A stretch of DNA of 64,000 nucleotides from CAYFZR01 sp046760505 [NCBI: Candidatus Hydrothermarchaeota archaeon] (GTDB taxonomy: Archaea > CAYFZR01). The stretch spans positions 1-64,000 of the forward strand of contig JBHIEG010000005.1 in the NCBI GenBank assembly GCA_046760505.1. The letters run 5' to 3'. Positions 25,705 to 34,321 of the stretch are shown one piece after another. The position numbers and the translations under genes are program-made. The stretch's first letter is position 1; each line of letters begins with the position of its first letter. Below the pieces are notes generated by a model. It was not told the origin of the DNA. It did no database searches and worked only from the letters and a program-made list of their open reading frames with translations.

Positions 25705-26061
25705 TCACAGCAGTGCGCTGAGTTCGGGAACAATCTTATTCATCTGCATTCTTATGTAGCCCAAGTTGGCCGAGGTATCAGCAAGAACTCCCAGCACAGC
25801 TGAATCATCAACCGAAATTAAGAAAACATTTCCATTCTCACCCTCCGCGATAACAAACTTCACGGCACCCTGCTTTAACTCTTCAAAAGAAACTGAAAGG
25901 GCACCATAAGAGGCTGAGAGTGTTGCGCCTGCATCATCTTTACTTATGTTCTTTGGGAGGACTTCTGCTATTATAAATCCATCCATACTCACCAAGAAAG
26001 ATCCTTTTACGCCTGAGATATCATTCAGCTTCGATATTATTCTCTCTATCTCGGCTACCAA
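25705..26061 (-). CDS. Roadblock/LC7-domain (MglB-like) protein
   Basis: 118 residues from TTG 26061, 8 nt after GGAGG (26074-26070). The sequence 'VKGSFLVSMDGFIIAEVLPK' and 'GATLSASYGALSVSFEELKQ' followed by strand-rich 'KFVIAEGENGNVFLISVDDS' matches Roadblock proteins such as MglB, which act as GTPase-activating partners of small GTPases. No small Ras-like GTPase gene is adjacent. Overlaps the preceding DUF2226-like gene by 41 nt. The likely partners are the DUF2226-like and V4R proteins of the same operon. Confidence 0.85.
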   Translation of the reverse strand: MVAEIERIISKLNDISGVKGSFLVSMDGFIIAEVLPKNISKDDAGATLSASYGALSVSFEELKQGAVKFVIAEGENGNVFLISVDDSAVLGVLADTSANLGYIRMQMNKIVPELSALL

Positions 26062-26533
26062 CCCATACACCTCCACTCAGTATTCTATCTATTTCCTCCT
26101 CCGTAGGTTCCTTTATCTTGTACTTCTTAAGAAGAGCTTCTCGGAGAGCCTCTCTTTCACTTTCGATCGGACATAGATCCACTCCAGACTCGCTTATCAA
26201 ATGGTCCTTGTAGTACTCGTTGATCAGGCCTATTTCCGAGTCAGAATACTCGAACAATTCAATCCTTATATTGTTCCATCTTCGACTCGAAAGTTTCTTT
26301 ATAAAATCAATGCCTTTTCCCTCTTCACCTTCTCTCAAAAATTTTCCAACCGCAAGAATTGCCTTACCATCTTTAAGAACTACCTGACATCTTACCGACT
26401 GATCTGGACTTCTTAGGTAAGCATCGACAAGTCCGGTAAATTTCTTGCAAGAAATCTCTTGTAAATACAAAAGCAAGTTACTATCCTTCGCTTGGTAAGT
26501 TTCTTCTAGCCTAACACCTTTTGGGAGTAACAT
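26021..26533 (-). CDS. DUF2226-like protein, short paralogue
   Basis: 170 residues from ATG 26533. Starts MLLPKGVRLEETYQAKDSNL and contains 'FTGLVDAYLRSPDQSVRCQV' followed by 'VLKDGKAILAVGKFLREGEE', matching in layout the first half of the protein at 20954-21736 (GYIKISAP...LIFEKGVLIGASCKK...GKDALECIKSI). The C-terminus, 'REALLKKYKIKEPTEEEIDR', is helical and could be a HTH-like tail or interaction segment. First gene of the DUF2226-like/Roadblock/V4R operon; the 26534-26680 stretch upstream is AT-rich with likely promoter sequence only. Confidence 0.65.
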   Translation of the reverse strand: MLLPKGVRLEETYQAKDSNLLLYLQEISCKKFTGLVDAYLRSPDQSVRCQVVLKDGKAILAVGKFLREGEEGKGIDFIKKLSSRRWNNIRIELFEYSDSEIGLINEYYKDHLISESGVDLCPIESEREALREALLKKYKIKEPTEEEIDRILSGGVWVGSRDRENNIEAE

Positions 26534-26680
26534 GAAAACCCTTCCTCAACCATTCAGCCTTAATTAAAATAAATTATAAGGCTCCGTATATAAAAATTCT
26601 TCCGTAACGAAATTTATTAAATAATTTCAAATTTAGAAGTTAAGTCGTGGACGATCAACAAAAATTTTAATTAAAAAAGA

Positions 26681-26911
26681 TTAAAATAAGTGAAATATTG
26701 GATAATACCTACTATTTCTTAAAAAAACTAAGTTTTTTTCTTCTAATTTGTCCAAGGCCTTTTTAATGGAATCTTCTTTTAATTCTGTTTCGTTTTTAAT
26801 TTCTGATTGGCTGATTCCTCTAGATCTGTTGCTCAGAATACAGTTGTAAACAACTCTCTCGGTTACCGTCAAACTTCCTGAGAGGGGGATTCTTATTCTC
26901 TCATCCATCAT
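26681..26911 (-). CDS. Small winged-helix protein
   Basis: About 76 residues from ATG 26911 (ATG 26908 and GTG 26917 possible). 'LTVTERVVYNCILSNRSRGI' and 'SQSEIKNETELKEDSIKKAL' followed by 'DKLEEKNLVFLRNSRYYPIF' form a compact winged helix (MarR-like or RPC34-like), with no room for a second domain. Starts within the last bases of the NFACT gene on the same strand, so translation may be coupled. It probably binds DNA; no target can be suggested. Confidence 0.7.
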   Translation of the reverse strand: MMDERIRIPLSGSLTVTERVVYNCILSNRSRGISQSEIKNETELKEDSIKKALDKLEEKNLVFLRNSRYYPIFHLF

Positions 26912-28838
26912 GATCACATATACTTGAGTTTCCAGGTATTGCCTGCATTATCTCATCTAGATCTCCATTTATCCTGTTTTTAATAATCTTTGCGATTTCG
27001 TTCTTTGGAGTGTCACCGGGCTCTATGACAACAAAGTTTTTTGTTTTGCTGGCAACGGATGATAAAGGACCGTATATTATCTTATCGTTAACTCTTCCAA
27101 TGGCAATTTTAAGGTCCACAGATAGATAATTTCTTTTTCCGTATATCATGAATCCTCCTTTTGGGATGTATTCTCCGGATGGCGCCTCCTTTGAAACCTG
27201 ATCAGGGTATACCCAGTAAACTTCTGTCCCATGAAAACCCATCTTCCAGGCATTTGAATAACAAGCAGCGAATATTGCTGCCTCTTTCATTGATTGCTCT
27301 GATGGCTCTTTTCCTTTTGTCTTAAGTATCACGTGGGGGGCTCCGCTTATATTAGCATGAAAATAACGGTCTGAAGGTTCCATATGTCTTTTTACGACTT
27401 TTTCATTGCTTTTGGCATCTTTTCCCCCTATTACAAGAAATCCCTCCGAAGTGAAAAACCACCTGTATTGCTCATACCACTTTTTCTTTCTTACTTTTTT
27501 CTCTTTGGGCATTTTAATCTCTACAGGGACTTCTTCTTTTTTTGCATACTCTATGAGCTTTTTTGTTTCTTCTATTGCTTTTTTGGCGCCCTCTATCTTT
27601 TCTTTGGCTTTTTTAGCCTTTTTATAGTGTACTTCGGCATTTTCAGGTAGAGTTTTTTTCAAGTCTATTTCCACTTCATCTTCTAAATCCAAGTAAATTT
27701 TCCCTGTTTTGAGATCTATTCTCTTTAAAATCTGTAGTTCCTTGTTTTTTTCTTTGCTTGATTCAATAGCAGCTAGTATATCTTCCCATGAATATCCTTT
27801 ATCCCTCGCCTCTTTAAGCATATTCAATATGTTCTCTATGATGTGATAATTAGCGTATATTAAATCTCCCAATTTTTTCTCTTTGATAGCAACTTTTTCC
27901 AAATTTTTCAATGTCTCTTCTTGTTCATTTAGCCTTATATACAATTTAGCCAGTTTATTTTCCTTTAAATCATAAGTTTTTTTATCCAAGATTTCTATTT
28001 CAGTTTTTGTAAAGAAATCGTCCAGTGCTTGATTGAAAGATTCGTAATATACAAGTTTTTTCCCTTCATAGACTTCTAAGGGGAAAGGTAAAACATCTAT
28101 TAGGTTTCCATTTTCAATTACCATAACTGGTCTTGGATTTTCAAGTTTGCTTATCAAATTTCTGAATGATAGGTACAATTTTTCTATATCGTTGTCTTCT
28201 AGTTCTTCTCCAAGAATATTTTTCTCCAATCCAGCGATTTTACATACTTCTTCTGCATATATGCCACTCAAATTTAGTTTTCTCGCCAGCAATCTCACTG
28301 TTTCAATAGGCTCGTTTAACAATTCTTTTAGATCTTCCTTGCTTATGGAGAAAATATCAATACCTGAAGGTGGGTATTCATAGATTTCTCCACTTATAAC
28401 ATTTCTATGTCTCCATTTTTGCGGAAATAGAGGTCTTATAATTTTTTTAGAACTATCCAATAAAATAAGATTGCCCTTTCCAAATATTTCAAATACAAGC
28501 GTGTAGTTTTCTTTATGAGATAGATCAAACTCTAAAATCCTGTCGAAGTTGTGTTGCCTTATATCGGCGATTATTGAATTACCTACGTATTTCCTTAGGA
28601 ACATAGCAAAGTTTGAGGGCCTTTCAGGGTTTTCTCTGGGGTATTTTGTTATGTGGGCTCTTTTTCCAAGTGTAAAGACAAAATCTATAGTTCCTTGAGG
28701 TGATTTGTGCAATTTGAATGTGAATTCTTCAGGGAGCGGCTGATAGATTTTAACTATCCTACCGCCTTCTAGCCATTTTAATTCTCTTACCAATACACTT
28801 ATATCAACGTTAGTCATCTCTTTTTTCATATTCTTCAT
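26901..28838 (-). CDS. rqcH: NFACT-family protein (archaeal RqcH/fibronectin-binding-protein homologue)
   Basis: 645 residues from ATG 28838 (MKNMKKEMTNVDISVLVREL). NFACT-N domain from residue 9 ('MTNVDISVLVRELKWLEGGR'), a helix-hairpin-helix and coiled-coil middle part (about 300-450, 'KLYIRLNEQEETLKNLEKVA'), and the NFACT-R domain with 'RWFFTSEGFLVIGGKDAKSN', 'YFHANISGAPHVILKTKGK' and a C-terminal 'YLSVDLKIAIGR'. Eukaryotic Rqc2 and bacterial RqcH work on the large subunit of split ribosomes, adding C-terminal tails; Pelota and ABCE1 are encoded nearby. A start at ATG 28814 is possible. Its start is 11 bp from that of the divergent gene at 28850. Confidence 0.9.
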   Translation of the reverse strand: MKNMKKEMTNVDISVLVRELKWLEGGRIVKIYQPLPEEFTFKLHKSPQGTIDFVFTLGKRAHITKYPRENPERPSNFAMFLRKYVGNSIIADIRQHNFDRILEFDLSHKENYTLVFEIFGKGNLILLDSSKKIIRPLFPQKWRHRNVISGEIYEYPPSGIDIFSISKEDLKELLNEPIETVRLLARKLNLSGIYAEEVCKIAGLEKNILGEELEDNDIEKLYLSFRNLISKLENPRPVMVIENGNLIDVLPFPLEVYEGKKLVYYESFNQALDDFFTKTEIEILDKKTYDLKENKLAKLYIRLNEQEETLKNLEKVAIKEKKLGDLIYANYHIIENILNMLKEARDKGYSWEDILAAIESSKEKNKELQILKRIDLKTGKIYLDLEDEVEIDLKKTLPENAEVHYKKAKKAKEKIEGAKKAIEETKKLIEYAKKEEVPVEIKMPKEKKVRKKKWYEQYRWFFTSEGFLVIGGKDAKSNEKVVKRHMEPSDRYFHANISGAPHVILKTKGKEPSEQSMKEAAIFAACYSNAWKMGFHGTEVYWVYPDQVSKEAPSGEYIPKGGFMIYGKRNYLSVDLKIAIGRVNDKIIYGPLSSVASKTKNFVVIEPGDTPKNEIAKIIKNRINGDLDEIMQAIPGNSSICDHDG

Positions 28839-28849
28839 GGTGAACACAC

Positions 28850-29101
28850 ATGGATAACGAAAGTAAAGCTGCGATGGTCTATATGTTGTTTGGTGTGTTA
28901 TCTGGTATATTAAGTTGGGCACTCGTGCTGGGAGTACTCTTTGCTCCTGTGATATTGGTGCTTGTGGGTAGATTAAATGAGAAAATACTCAAGATAACGG
29001 TAGAAGACATCGGAGGCTCCAAGGGCTGGTTTGGAAACTGTTTCGTTCCTTTTGTTCTTTTATGGTTGTTTACGTGGATTCTGTTATTTAATCTCTTTTG
29101 A
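28850..29101 (+). CDS. Small membrane protein
   Basis: 83 residues with two hydrophobic helices ('VYMLFGVLSGILSWALVLGV' with 'LFAPVILVLVG', and 'FVPFVLLWLFTWILLFNLF') joined by a charged loop. GGTGA lies 6-7 nt upstream of ATG 28850, inside the divergent NFACT start region. A TATA-like sequence (about 28795-28805) lies inside the NFACT coding sequence. Next gene (ABCE1) follows 11 nt later on the same strand. Function unknown. Confidence 0.7.
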   Translation: MDNESKAAMVYMLFGVLSGILSWALVLGVLFAPVILVLVGRLNEKILKITVEDIGGSKGWFGNCFVPFVLLWLFTWILLFNLF

Positions 29102-29112
29102 GGTTCGTTTTT

Positions 29113-30885
29113 ATGAGAATCGCCGTTTTAGATAAAGATACCTGTCAACCAAAGAAATGCTCATACGAGTGCGTAAAGTACTGTCCTGGAGTGAGGATGA
29201 AAGAAGAAACGGTGATAATCGACGAAAAAACAGGAAAGCCTATAATATCAGAGGAACTTTGCTCGGGCTGTGGAATATGCATTAAAAGATGTCCTTTTGA
29301 GTCTATAACTGTTATAAATCTTCCAGAAGAACTTGAAGAGGAAAGCATCCACAGATACGGGTTAAATCAATTTAAGCTGTATGGTCTTCCATATCCACTT
29401 GAATCTGGCGTAGTCGGCTTGATAGGTCCTAATGGCATTGGAAAAACAACCGCCATAAATATTCTATCTGGGGAGATAAAGCCGAATCTCGGTAGATTCG
29501 AGGACCCTCCTGACTGGGACGAAGTAATCCTTTCTTTCAGAGGATCAGAAATCCAAAAATACCTTGAAAATCTCTCAAAAGGCAAAATAAAAGCAATACA
29601 CAAACCACAGTATATAGAAGGACTCTCAAGGGCAGTATCTGGATGTGTGAAGGATCTTTTAAAAAATATTGACGAGAGAGATCAATTGAAAAACTTAATC
29701 GAAATGCTAGATCTGGAAAGTTTTCTGAATAAGGACATCAAAGAATTAAGTGGAGGAGAATTACAGAGAGTAGCGATATCTGCTTGTTTATTAAAAGAAG
29801 GGGATGTATATCTCATTGATGAGCCTTCAAGTTATTTAGACGTGAGACAAAGGGTGAACGTGGCGAGAGCAATACAAGAACTTGCTAAGGAAAAGATGGT
29901 CGTTGTTGTGGAGCACGATCTTGTAATTTTAGACTGGATATGCGACTACGTGCAAATTCTCTATGGAAAGCCAGGCGTCTATGGTATTATTACCCACCCC
30001 AAGAGCGTCAGGGTAGGGATAAACGAATACCTAGAGGGATATTTAAGAGAAGAGAACGTGAGATTCAGAAAGGAAAGAGTTACTTTTGAGATTAGACCAC
30101 CTTCTCGTCCAACAGAAGGAGAAGAGTTGCTCACTTATCCAAAATTAACAAAAAAATATGATGGTTTCTCTCTTAAATGTAATGCTGGTTCCTTGATCAA
30201 AAGAGAAATAGTGGGTGTATTGGGTCCTAATGCAATTGGAAAAACAACGTTCGTAAAGATGCTTGCAGGGGTTTTAAAGCCCTCTACAGGCACTTTAGAT
30301 TTAAACATTAAGGTATCATACAAGCCCCAGTACCTCTCGCCAGAGTATGAAGAAACCGTATTAGAATTATTATCTAAGGTAACGAAAGAGTTTGGAACGA
30401 GTAGATATGAGAATGAAATACTCAAACCTCTGCAACTTGAAAAACTGTTAAACCAGCGAATAAACGAGCTCAGCGGAGGAGAACTACAAAGGGTTGCAAT
30501 TGCCCTGTGCCTCTCAAGGGAAGCGGATATTTACCTTCTGGATGAACCAAGCGCATATCTTGATGTGGAGCAGAGAATTTCGCTGACAAAAATGTTGAGG
30601 AGACTGATGGAACAAAGAGAAAAAACTGCTTTGGTCGTAGATCACGACGTGTTGCTGATAGATTATCTCTCGGATAGGATAATGATTTTTGATGGATATC
30701 CTGGAATTCAGGGTGAATCTATCGGACCGTTAGAAAAAAGAGACGGCATGAATCATTTTTTGAGAAAAATGAACATTACATTTAGAAGAGACAAAGAAAC
30801 CGGGAGACCTAGAATAAACAAAGAGGGCTCAAAACTTGACAGAGAACAGAAGATGGCGGGAGAGTACTACTACGTTATTTCATGA
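29113..30885 (+). CDS. abcE1: Ribosome recycling ATPase ABCE1/Rli1
   Basis: 590 residues from ATG 29113 (GAGGT upstream); TTG 29098 would add five residues. Eight Cys in two clusters form the N-terminal 4Fe-4S domain (C11, C16, C20, C24, then 'CSGCGICIKRCPF'). Two ABC domains follow with Walker A GPNGIGKTT and GPNAIGKTT, signatures 'LSGGELQRVAI' twice, and 'LIDEPSSYLDVRQR' and 'LLDEPSAYLDVEQR'. It splits ribosomes after termination or Pelota-dependent rescue. All catalytic motifs are complete. Confidence 0.97.
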   Translation: MRIAVLDKDTCQPKKCSYECVKYCPGVRMKEETVIIDEKTGKPIISEELCSGCGICIKRCPFESITVINLPEELEEESIHRYGLNQFKLYGLPYPLESGVVGLIGPNGIGKTTAINILSGEIKPNLGRFEDPPDWDEVILSFRGSEIQKYLENLSKGKIKAIHKPQYIEGLSRAVSGCVKDLLKNIDERDQLKNLIEMLDLESFLNKDIKELSGGELQRVAISACLLKEGDVYLIDEPSSYLDVRQRVNVARAIQELAKEKMVVVVEHDLVILDWICDYVQILYGKPGVYGIITHPKSVRVGINEYLEGYLREENVRFRKERVTFEIRPPSRPTEGEELLTYPKLTKKYDGFSLKCNAGSLIKREIVGVLGPNAIGKTTFVKMLAGVLKPSTGTLDLNIKVSYKPQYLSPEYEETVLELLSKVTKEFGTSRYENEILKPLQLEKLLNQRINELSGGELQRVAIALCLSREADIYLLDEPSAYLDVEQRISLTKMLRRLMEQREKTALVVDHDVLLIDYLSDRIMIFDGYPGIQGESIGPLEKRDGMNHFLRKMNITFRRDKETGRPRINKEGSKLDREQKMAGEYYYVIS

Positions 30886-30890
30886 GAAAA

Positions 30891-31187
30891 TTAAGTTGTT
30901 AGCCAGTATGAAAACAGGATCCCTATTATGAACATTATGGCGTTGAACTCGCCAGCAAGAACGAATGCTACGCTAAAAACGATTATCGAGAAAATCATGA
31001 AGATTATTTTTGCCTTATAACCTAAATCTGTGGTTTCGAAGCTAAAACTCTTGGATAGAATTGATACGATAACTCTTCTTAAAAAAACACCCGTCACTAT
31101 ACCTACCGCGATACTTACTAGGGGCCCTATCAGGGCTAGTGAGTAATACGCTAGGGCATCCAGTATGTTGGGCAAAGTTTCCACCAA
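30891..31187 (-). CDS. Small integral membrane protein
   Basis: 98 residues from GTG 31187, with three hydrophobic helices ('YYSLALIGPLVSIAVGIVTG', 'IIFMIFSIIVFSVAFVLAG', 'AIMFIIGILFSYWL'). Between helices 1 and 2 is an Arg/Lys region. No motif recognised. It ends 5 bp before the convergent abcE1 end and is divergent from the phosphoglycerate mutase. It might be a channel or transporter fragment by appearance only. Confidence 0.65.
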   Translation of the reverse strand: MVETLPNILDALAYYSLALIGPLVSIAVGIVTGVFLRRVIVSILSKSFSFETTDLGYKAKIIFMIFSIIVFSVAFVLAGEFNAIMFIIGILFSYWLTT

Positions 31188-31239
31188 TCCAATGAAAAAA
31201 TGAAAACCATTATAAACCTTTGCATCGATGTTGATGCAA

Positions 31240-32451
31240 ATGAAGTATATATTGATTGTGGCAGATGGGATGTCTGATTATCCCGTTGAAGAACTCAATG
31301 GTAAAACGCCATTAATGATCTCTGAAAAACCAAACATCGATGAAATAGCACTTAAGGGTAGATGTGGCCTTCTAAAGACCATACCAAACGACATGCCTGC
31401 GGGTAGCGATATAGCTAATTTATCAATCCTTGGGTACGATCCAAGAATATATTATACGGGAAGAGGACCCCTTGAGGCCGCGAGTATTGGCATACCTCTT
31501 GGGAAATCAGACATAGCCTTTAGATGTAACTTGATTACGGTAGAAAAGGGAGAGATTAAAGACTATAGCGCAGGGCACATATCAGACGGTGAAAGTAGAG
31601 AGTTGATAGACACTCTGAATCAAAGATTTGGCTCTGACAAAATCTGTTTTTACTCTGGTGTAAGCTACAGGAACCTAATGGTTTTAAAGGACGACATAAA
31701 CCCAGAAGATATCGAAACAACGCCGCCTCATGATGCGTTGGGCAAAAAAATAAAAGAGGTTCTTATCAGATCTAAAGAAAGATCCAAAACAGGTCTTATA
31801 AATATTTTGAACGATATAGTTGTTGATTCAAAAAAAGTACTTGAAAAACATCCTGTAAATATAAAAAGAATAGAAGAGGGAAAAAATCCTGCCAACATGA
31901 TATGGCTGTGGGGACAAGGTAGAGCTCCAAAAATGACCCCTTTCTTGGAAAAATATAATCTGAGAGGCTCGGTTATATCTGCAGTTGACCTGATAAAGGG
32001 AATAGGCGTATTTACCAAAATGAACGTTATAAATGTCCCTGGAGCAACCGGATATTACAATACAGATTATAAGGCCAAAGCCGAATACACTTTAAGGGCA
32101 CTTGAGGATTCTGATTTCGTTTTCCTGCATATTGAATCTCCTGATGAAGCGGGTCATGCGGGAGATATTGAAGAGAAGGTGAAGGCGATTGAAAGAATTG
32201 ACAAATTCGTAGTAGGCAGGATATTGGATTCAGGAATCGAAGATCTATCCATAGGAATTATGTCGGATCACCATACGCCGGTAAGTGTGAAAACACACGT
32301 TAAAGATCCAGCCCCCTTTGCATTATACGATCCTCTAAAAGAGGGGGATGATGTCAAAAAATTTGATGAGGAATCCGTAAGGAAGGGGATTTTTGGCATA
32401 ATTGAAGAAGGTTTTTTGAGAACTTTCTTCAAAGTTGAAAAATTAAAATAG
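31240..32451 (+). CDS. apgM: Cofactor-independent phosphoglycerate mutase, archaeal type
   Basis: 403 residues from ATG 31240 (MKYILIVADGMSDYP); ATG 31234 and 31228 are in frame, but the archaeal family usually starts here and a TATAAA-like box at about 31210 suggests a leaderless message. Alkaline-phosphatase-fold motifs: 'VADGMSDYP' (metal), 'PAGSDIANLSILGYDP' (catalytic Ser), 'HDALGKKI', 'IMSDHHTPVS'. It interconverts 2- and 3-phosphoglycerate in glycolysis and gluconeogenesis and supplies serine synthesis; serB is 22 nt downstream. The Ser in 'GSDIANLS' is the likely phosphorylated residue. Confidence 0.93.
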   Translation: MKYILIVADGMSDYPVEELNGKTPLMISEKPNIDEIALKGRCGLLKTIPNDMPAGSDIANLSILGYDPRIYYTGRGPLEAASIGIPLGKSDIAFRCNLITVEKGEIKDYSAGHISDGESRELIDTLNQRFGSDKICFYSGVSYRNLMVLKDDINPEDIETTPPHDALGKKIKEVLIRSKERSKTGLINILNDIVVDSKKVLEKHPVNIKRIEEGKNPANMIWLWGQGRAPKMTPFLEKYNLRGSVISAVDLIKGIGVFTKMNVINVPGATGYYNTDYKAKAEYTLRALEDSDFVFLHIESPDEAGHAGDIEEKVKAIERIDKFVVGRILDSGIEDLSIGIMSDHHTPVSVKTHVKDPAPFALYDPLKEGDDVKKFDEESVRKGIFGIIEEGFLRTFFKVEKLK

Positions 32452-32473
32452 TATAACTGAACATTTTTGATCG

Positions 32474-33703
32474 ATGCCCCGATACAGAAGCACTCCAAGA
32501 AGTAAAATAAGGGACGAAGAAAGCGCCATGTACGTGATAACGCTTACAGGAAACGACCGGCCTGGACTAATAGCAGGAATAACCTCTGTACTCGCAAAAC
32601 ACCACGTTAACATCGTGGACATCGAGCAAACGGCTCTCCAAGGCCTCTTTTTAATGTTTACCATAGTAGATTTTAAAACCAGCGACTCTTCCTTCAAGAC
32701 CGTAATGAAAGAACTCCGGGAAGAGGCGAATAAATTAGGATTGGATATCCAGATAACGCCATACCACAGATATGCGGCACTGAGAAGATTGGAAAGAAAG
32801 AAGTTGTACGTCGTTACTGTATTAGGCAGAGACAGGCCAGGCATCGTATATGCATTATCCAGTTTGTTTGCGAGCATGGGGGTAAACATTGAAAAAACCC
32901 AGTTAATTGCCAGAGGAGACATTATTTCCCTTCAAATGACGATTGATATAAGAGACTGCGATCTTCCATCACTCAAAGAAAAGGTTGCCAAAAAATGCGA
33001 AGAACTGGGTCTAGATGCTGTAGTACAAGATTATGATATTTACAAGAAGGAGAAACGCCTTATCGTTTTCGATATGGACTCTACAATTGTGGATGTTGAA
33101 ATAATAAATGAACTTGCCAAGGCGGCTGGAGTCAGTGAAAGGGTTGAAGACATAACCAAACTTGCAAAGCGCGGTGAGATCGATTTTGAACAATCTCTAA
33201 GAGAAAGAGTTAGACTTCTCAAGGGCTTGTCCGTCGATGTTCTTGAAAAAATATCAGAAAATCTCACGTTTACCCCTGGAACAGAAGAACTAATTACTGC
33301 ACTCAAGAGAAGCGGTTACAAAATAGCCTTAATAAGCGGAGGATTTTCGTACTTTACGGATAAAATACGAGAAAAGCTTGGATTTGACTATGCATTTGGC
33401 AATAAATTGGTCATAAAGGACGGTATAGTAACCGGTGAAATAGAAGGTCCGATAATCGATGCGGAGGCGAAGGGAAGAATCATACGGGAATTATCACAAA
33501 AAGAGGGTATCTCACCTGATCAAATTGTTGCCGTTGGAGACAGCGCCAACGATAGGATCATGTTACAAAATGCAGGTTTAGGTGTTGCATTTAACGCGGA
33601 AGAGATTTTAAGATACGTATCAGATGGCTCTCTCTCTAAGAATAATCTCATTGGGCTATTGAATGTCTTGGGATTATCTGATGTCGACTTAAAAGGCGAT
33701 TAA
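32474..33703 (+). CDS. serB: Phosphoserine phosphatase with two ACT domains
   Basis: 409 residues. Two N-terminal ACT domains: 'YVITLTGNDRPGLIAGITSV' (about 20-90) and 'YVVTVLGRDRPGIVYALSSL' (about 110-180). HAD-type phosphatase from about 195: 'FDMDSTIVDVEIINELAKAA' (DxDxT nucleophile), 'ALISGGFSYFTDKIRE', and 'VAVGDSANDRIMLQNAG'. It dephosphorylates phosphoserine; ACT domains usually sense serine. Start is uncertain: ATG 32474 has no ribosome-binding site; ATG 32528 (MYVITLTG) would drop the basic 18-residue leader MPRYRSTPRSKIRDEESA. It follows apgM by 22 nt and precedes bud32 immediately. Confidence 0.92.
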   Translation: MPRYRSTPRSKIRDEESAMYVITLTGNDRPGLIAGITSVLAKHHVNIVDIEQTALQGLFLMFTIVDFKTSDSSFKTVMKELREEANKLGLDIQITPYHRYAALRRLERKKLYVVTVLGRDRPGIVYALSSLFASMGVNIEKTQLIARGDIISLQMTIDIRDCDLPSLKEKVAKKCEELGLDAVVQDYDIYKKEKRLIVFDMDSTIVDVEIINELAKAAGVSERVEDITKLAKRGEIDFEQSLRERVRLLKGLSVDVLEKISENLTFTPGTEELITALKRSGYKIALISGGFSYFTDKIREKLGFDYAFGNKLVIKDGIVTGEIEGPIIDAEAKGRIIRELSQKEGISPDQIVAVGDSANDRIMLQNAGLGVAFNAEEILRYVSDGSLSKNNLIGLLNVLGLSDVDLKGD

Positions 33704-33706
33704 GTG

Positions 33707-34321
33707 ATGAGAATTATAGCAAGAGGTGCAGAGGCAGTTATCTACCTTAGAGAATGGCACGGAGAACACGTTATTGAAAAGAGAAGAATTGAGAAAAAGT
33801 ATCGTGTTCGTAATCTTGACGAAAGGCTGAGATACGAAAGAACTAAAAAAGAAGCCAAACTCCTGAGATTGGCAAGGGAAAGCGGCGTTCCCACACCAAT
33901 TGTTTTAGATATACTGCTGAGAGGCACTTCCATTCTAATGGAGTATATTCCAGGCAAAATTCTGAGAGATATGTTGGATGGCGCTAAAAAAGAAGATAGA
34001 GATGAATTGTGCGCAAGAATAGGGGATATGATCGGAAAACTTCACAATAAGGACATAATTCATGGAGATCTAACAACATCGAATATGATTTTCCATGAAG
34101 ATCTCATATACTTTATAGATTTTGGCTTGGGGGAGATCTCGAATTCCATAGAAGACAAGGGAGTCGACCTACATCTAATGAGAGAAGCATTTTACAGTAC
34201 ACATCATAGTATAGCTGAATCCTGCTATTCATCAGTGATTGATAGTTACCTCAACATAATGGATAAAGAAGTTGTCAGGAGAGTAGAAGAAATCGAAAAG
34301 AGGGGAAGGTATGCCAGATAA
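33707..34321 (+). CDS. bud32: KEOPS kinase Bud32, stand-alone
   Basis: 204 residues from ATG 33707 (GTG 33704 is also in frame). Small RIO/Bud32-type kinase: 'IARGAEAVIYL' glycine-poor loop, 'EYIPGKILRDM', catalytic 'IIHGDLTTSNMIF' and metal-binding 'YFIDFGLGEI'. It is a subunit of KEOPS, which makes t6A in tRNA. Many euryarchaea carry a Kae1-Bud32 fusion; here Bud32 is separate and no kae1 is in the window. Downstream, rdgB overlaps its last 11 nt with GAGGGGAAGG as ribosome-binding site. Confidence 0.93.
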   Translation: MRIIARGAEAVIYLREWHGEHVIEKRRIEKKYRVRNLDERLRYERTKKEAKLLRLARESGVPTPIVLDILLRGTSILMEYIPGKILRDMLDGAKKEDRDELCARIGDMIGKLHNKDIIHGDLTTSNMIFHEDLIYFIDFGLGEISNSIEDKGVDLHLMREAFYSTHHSIAESCYSSVIDSYLNIMDKEVVRRVEEIEKRGRYAR

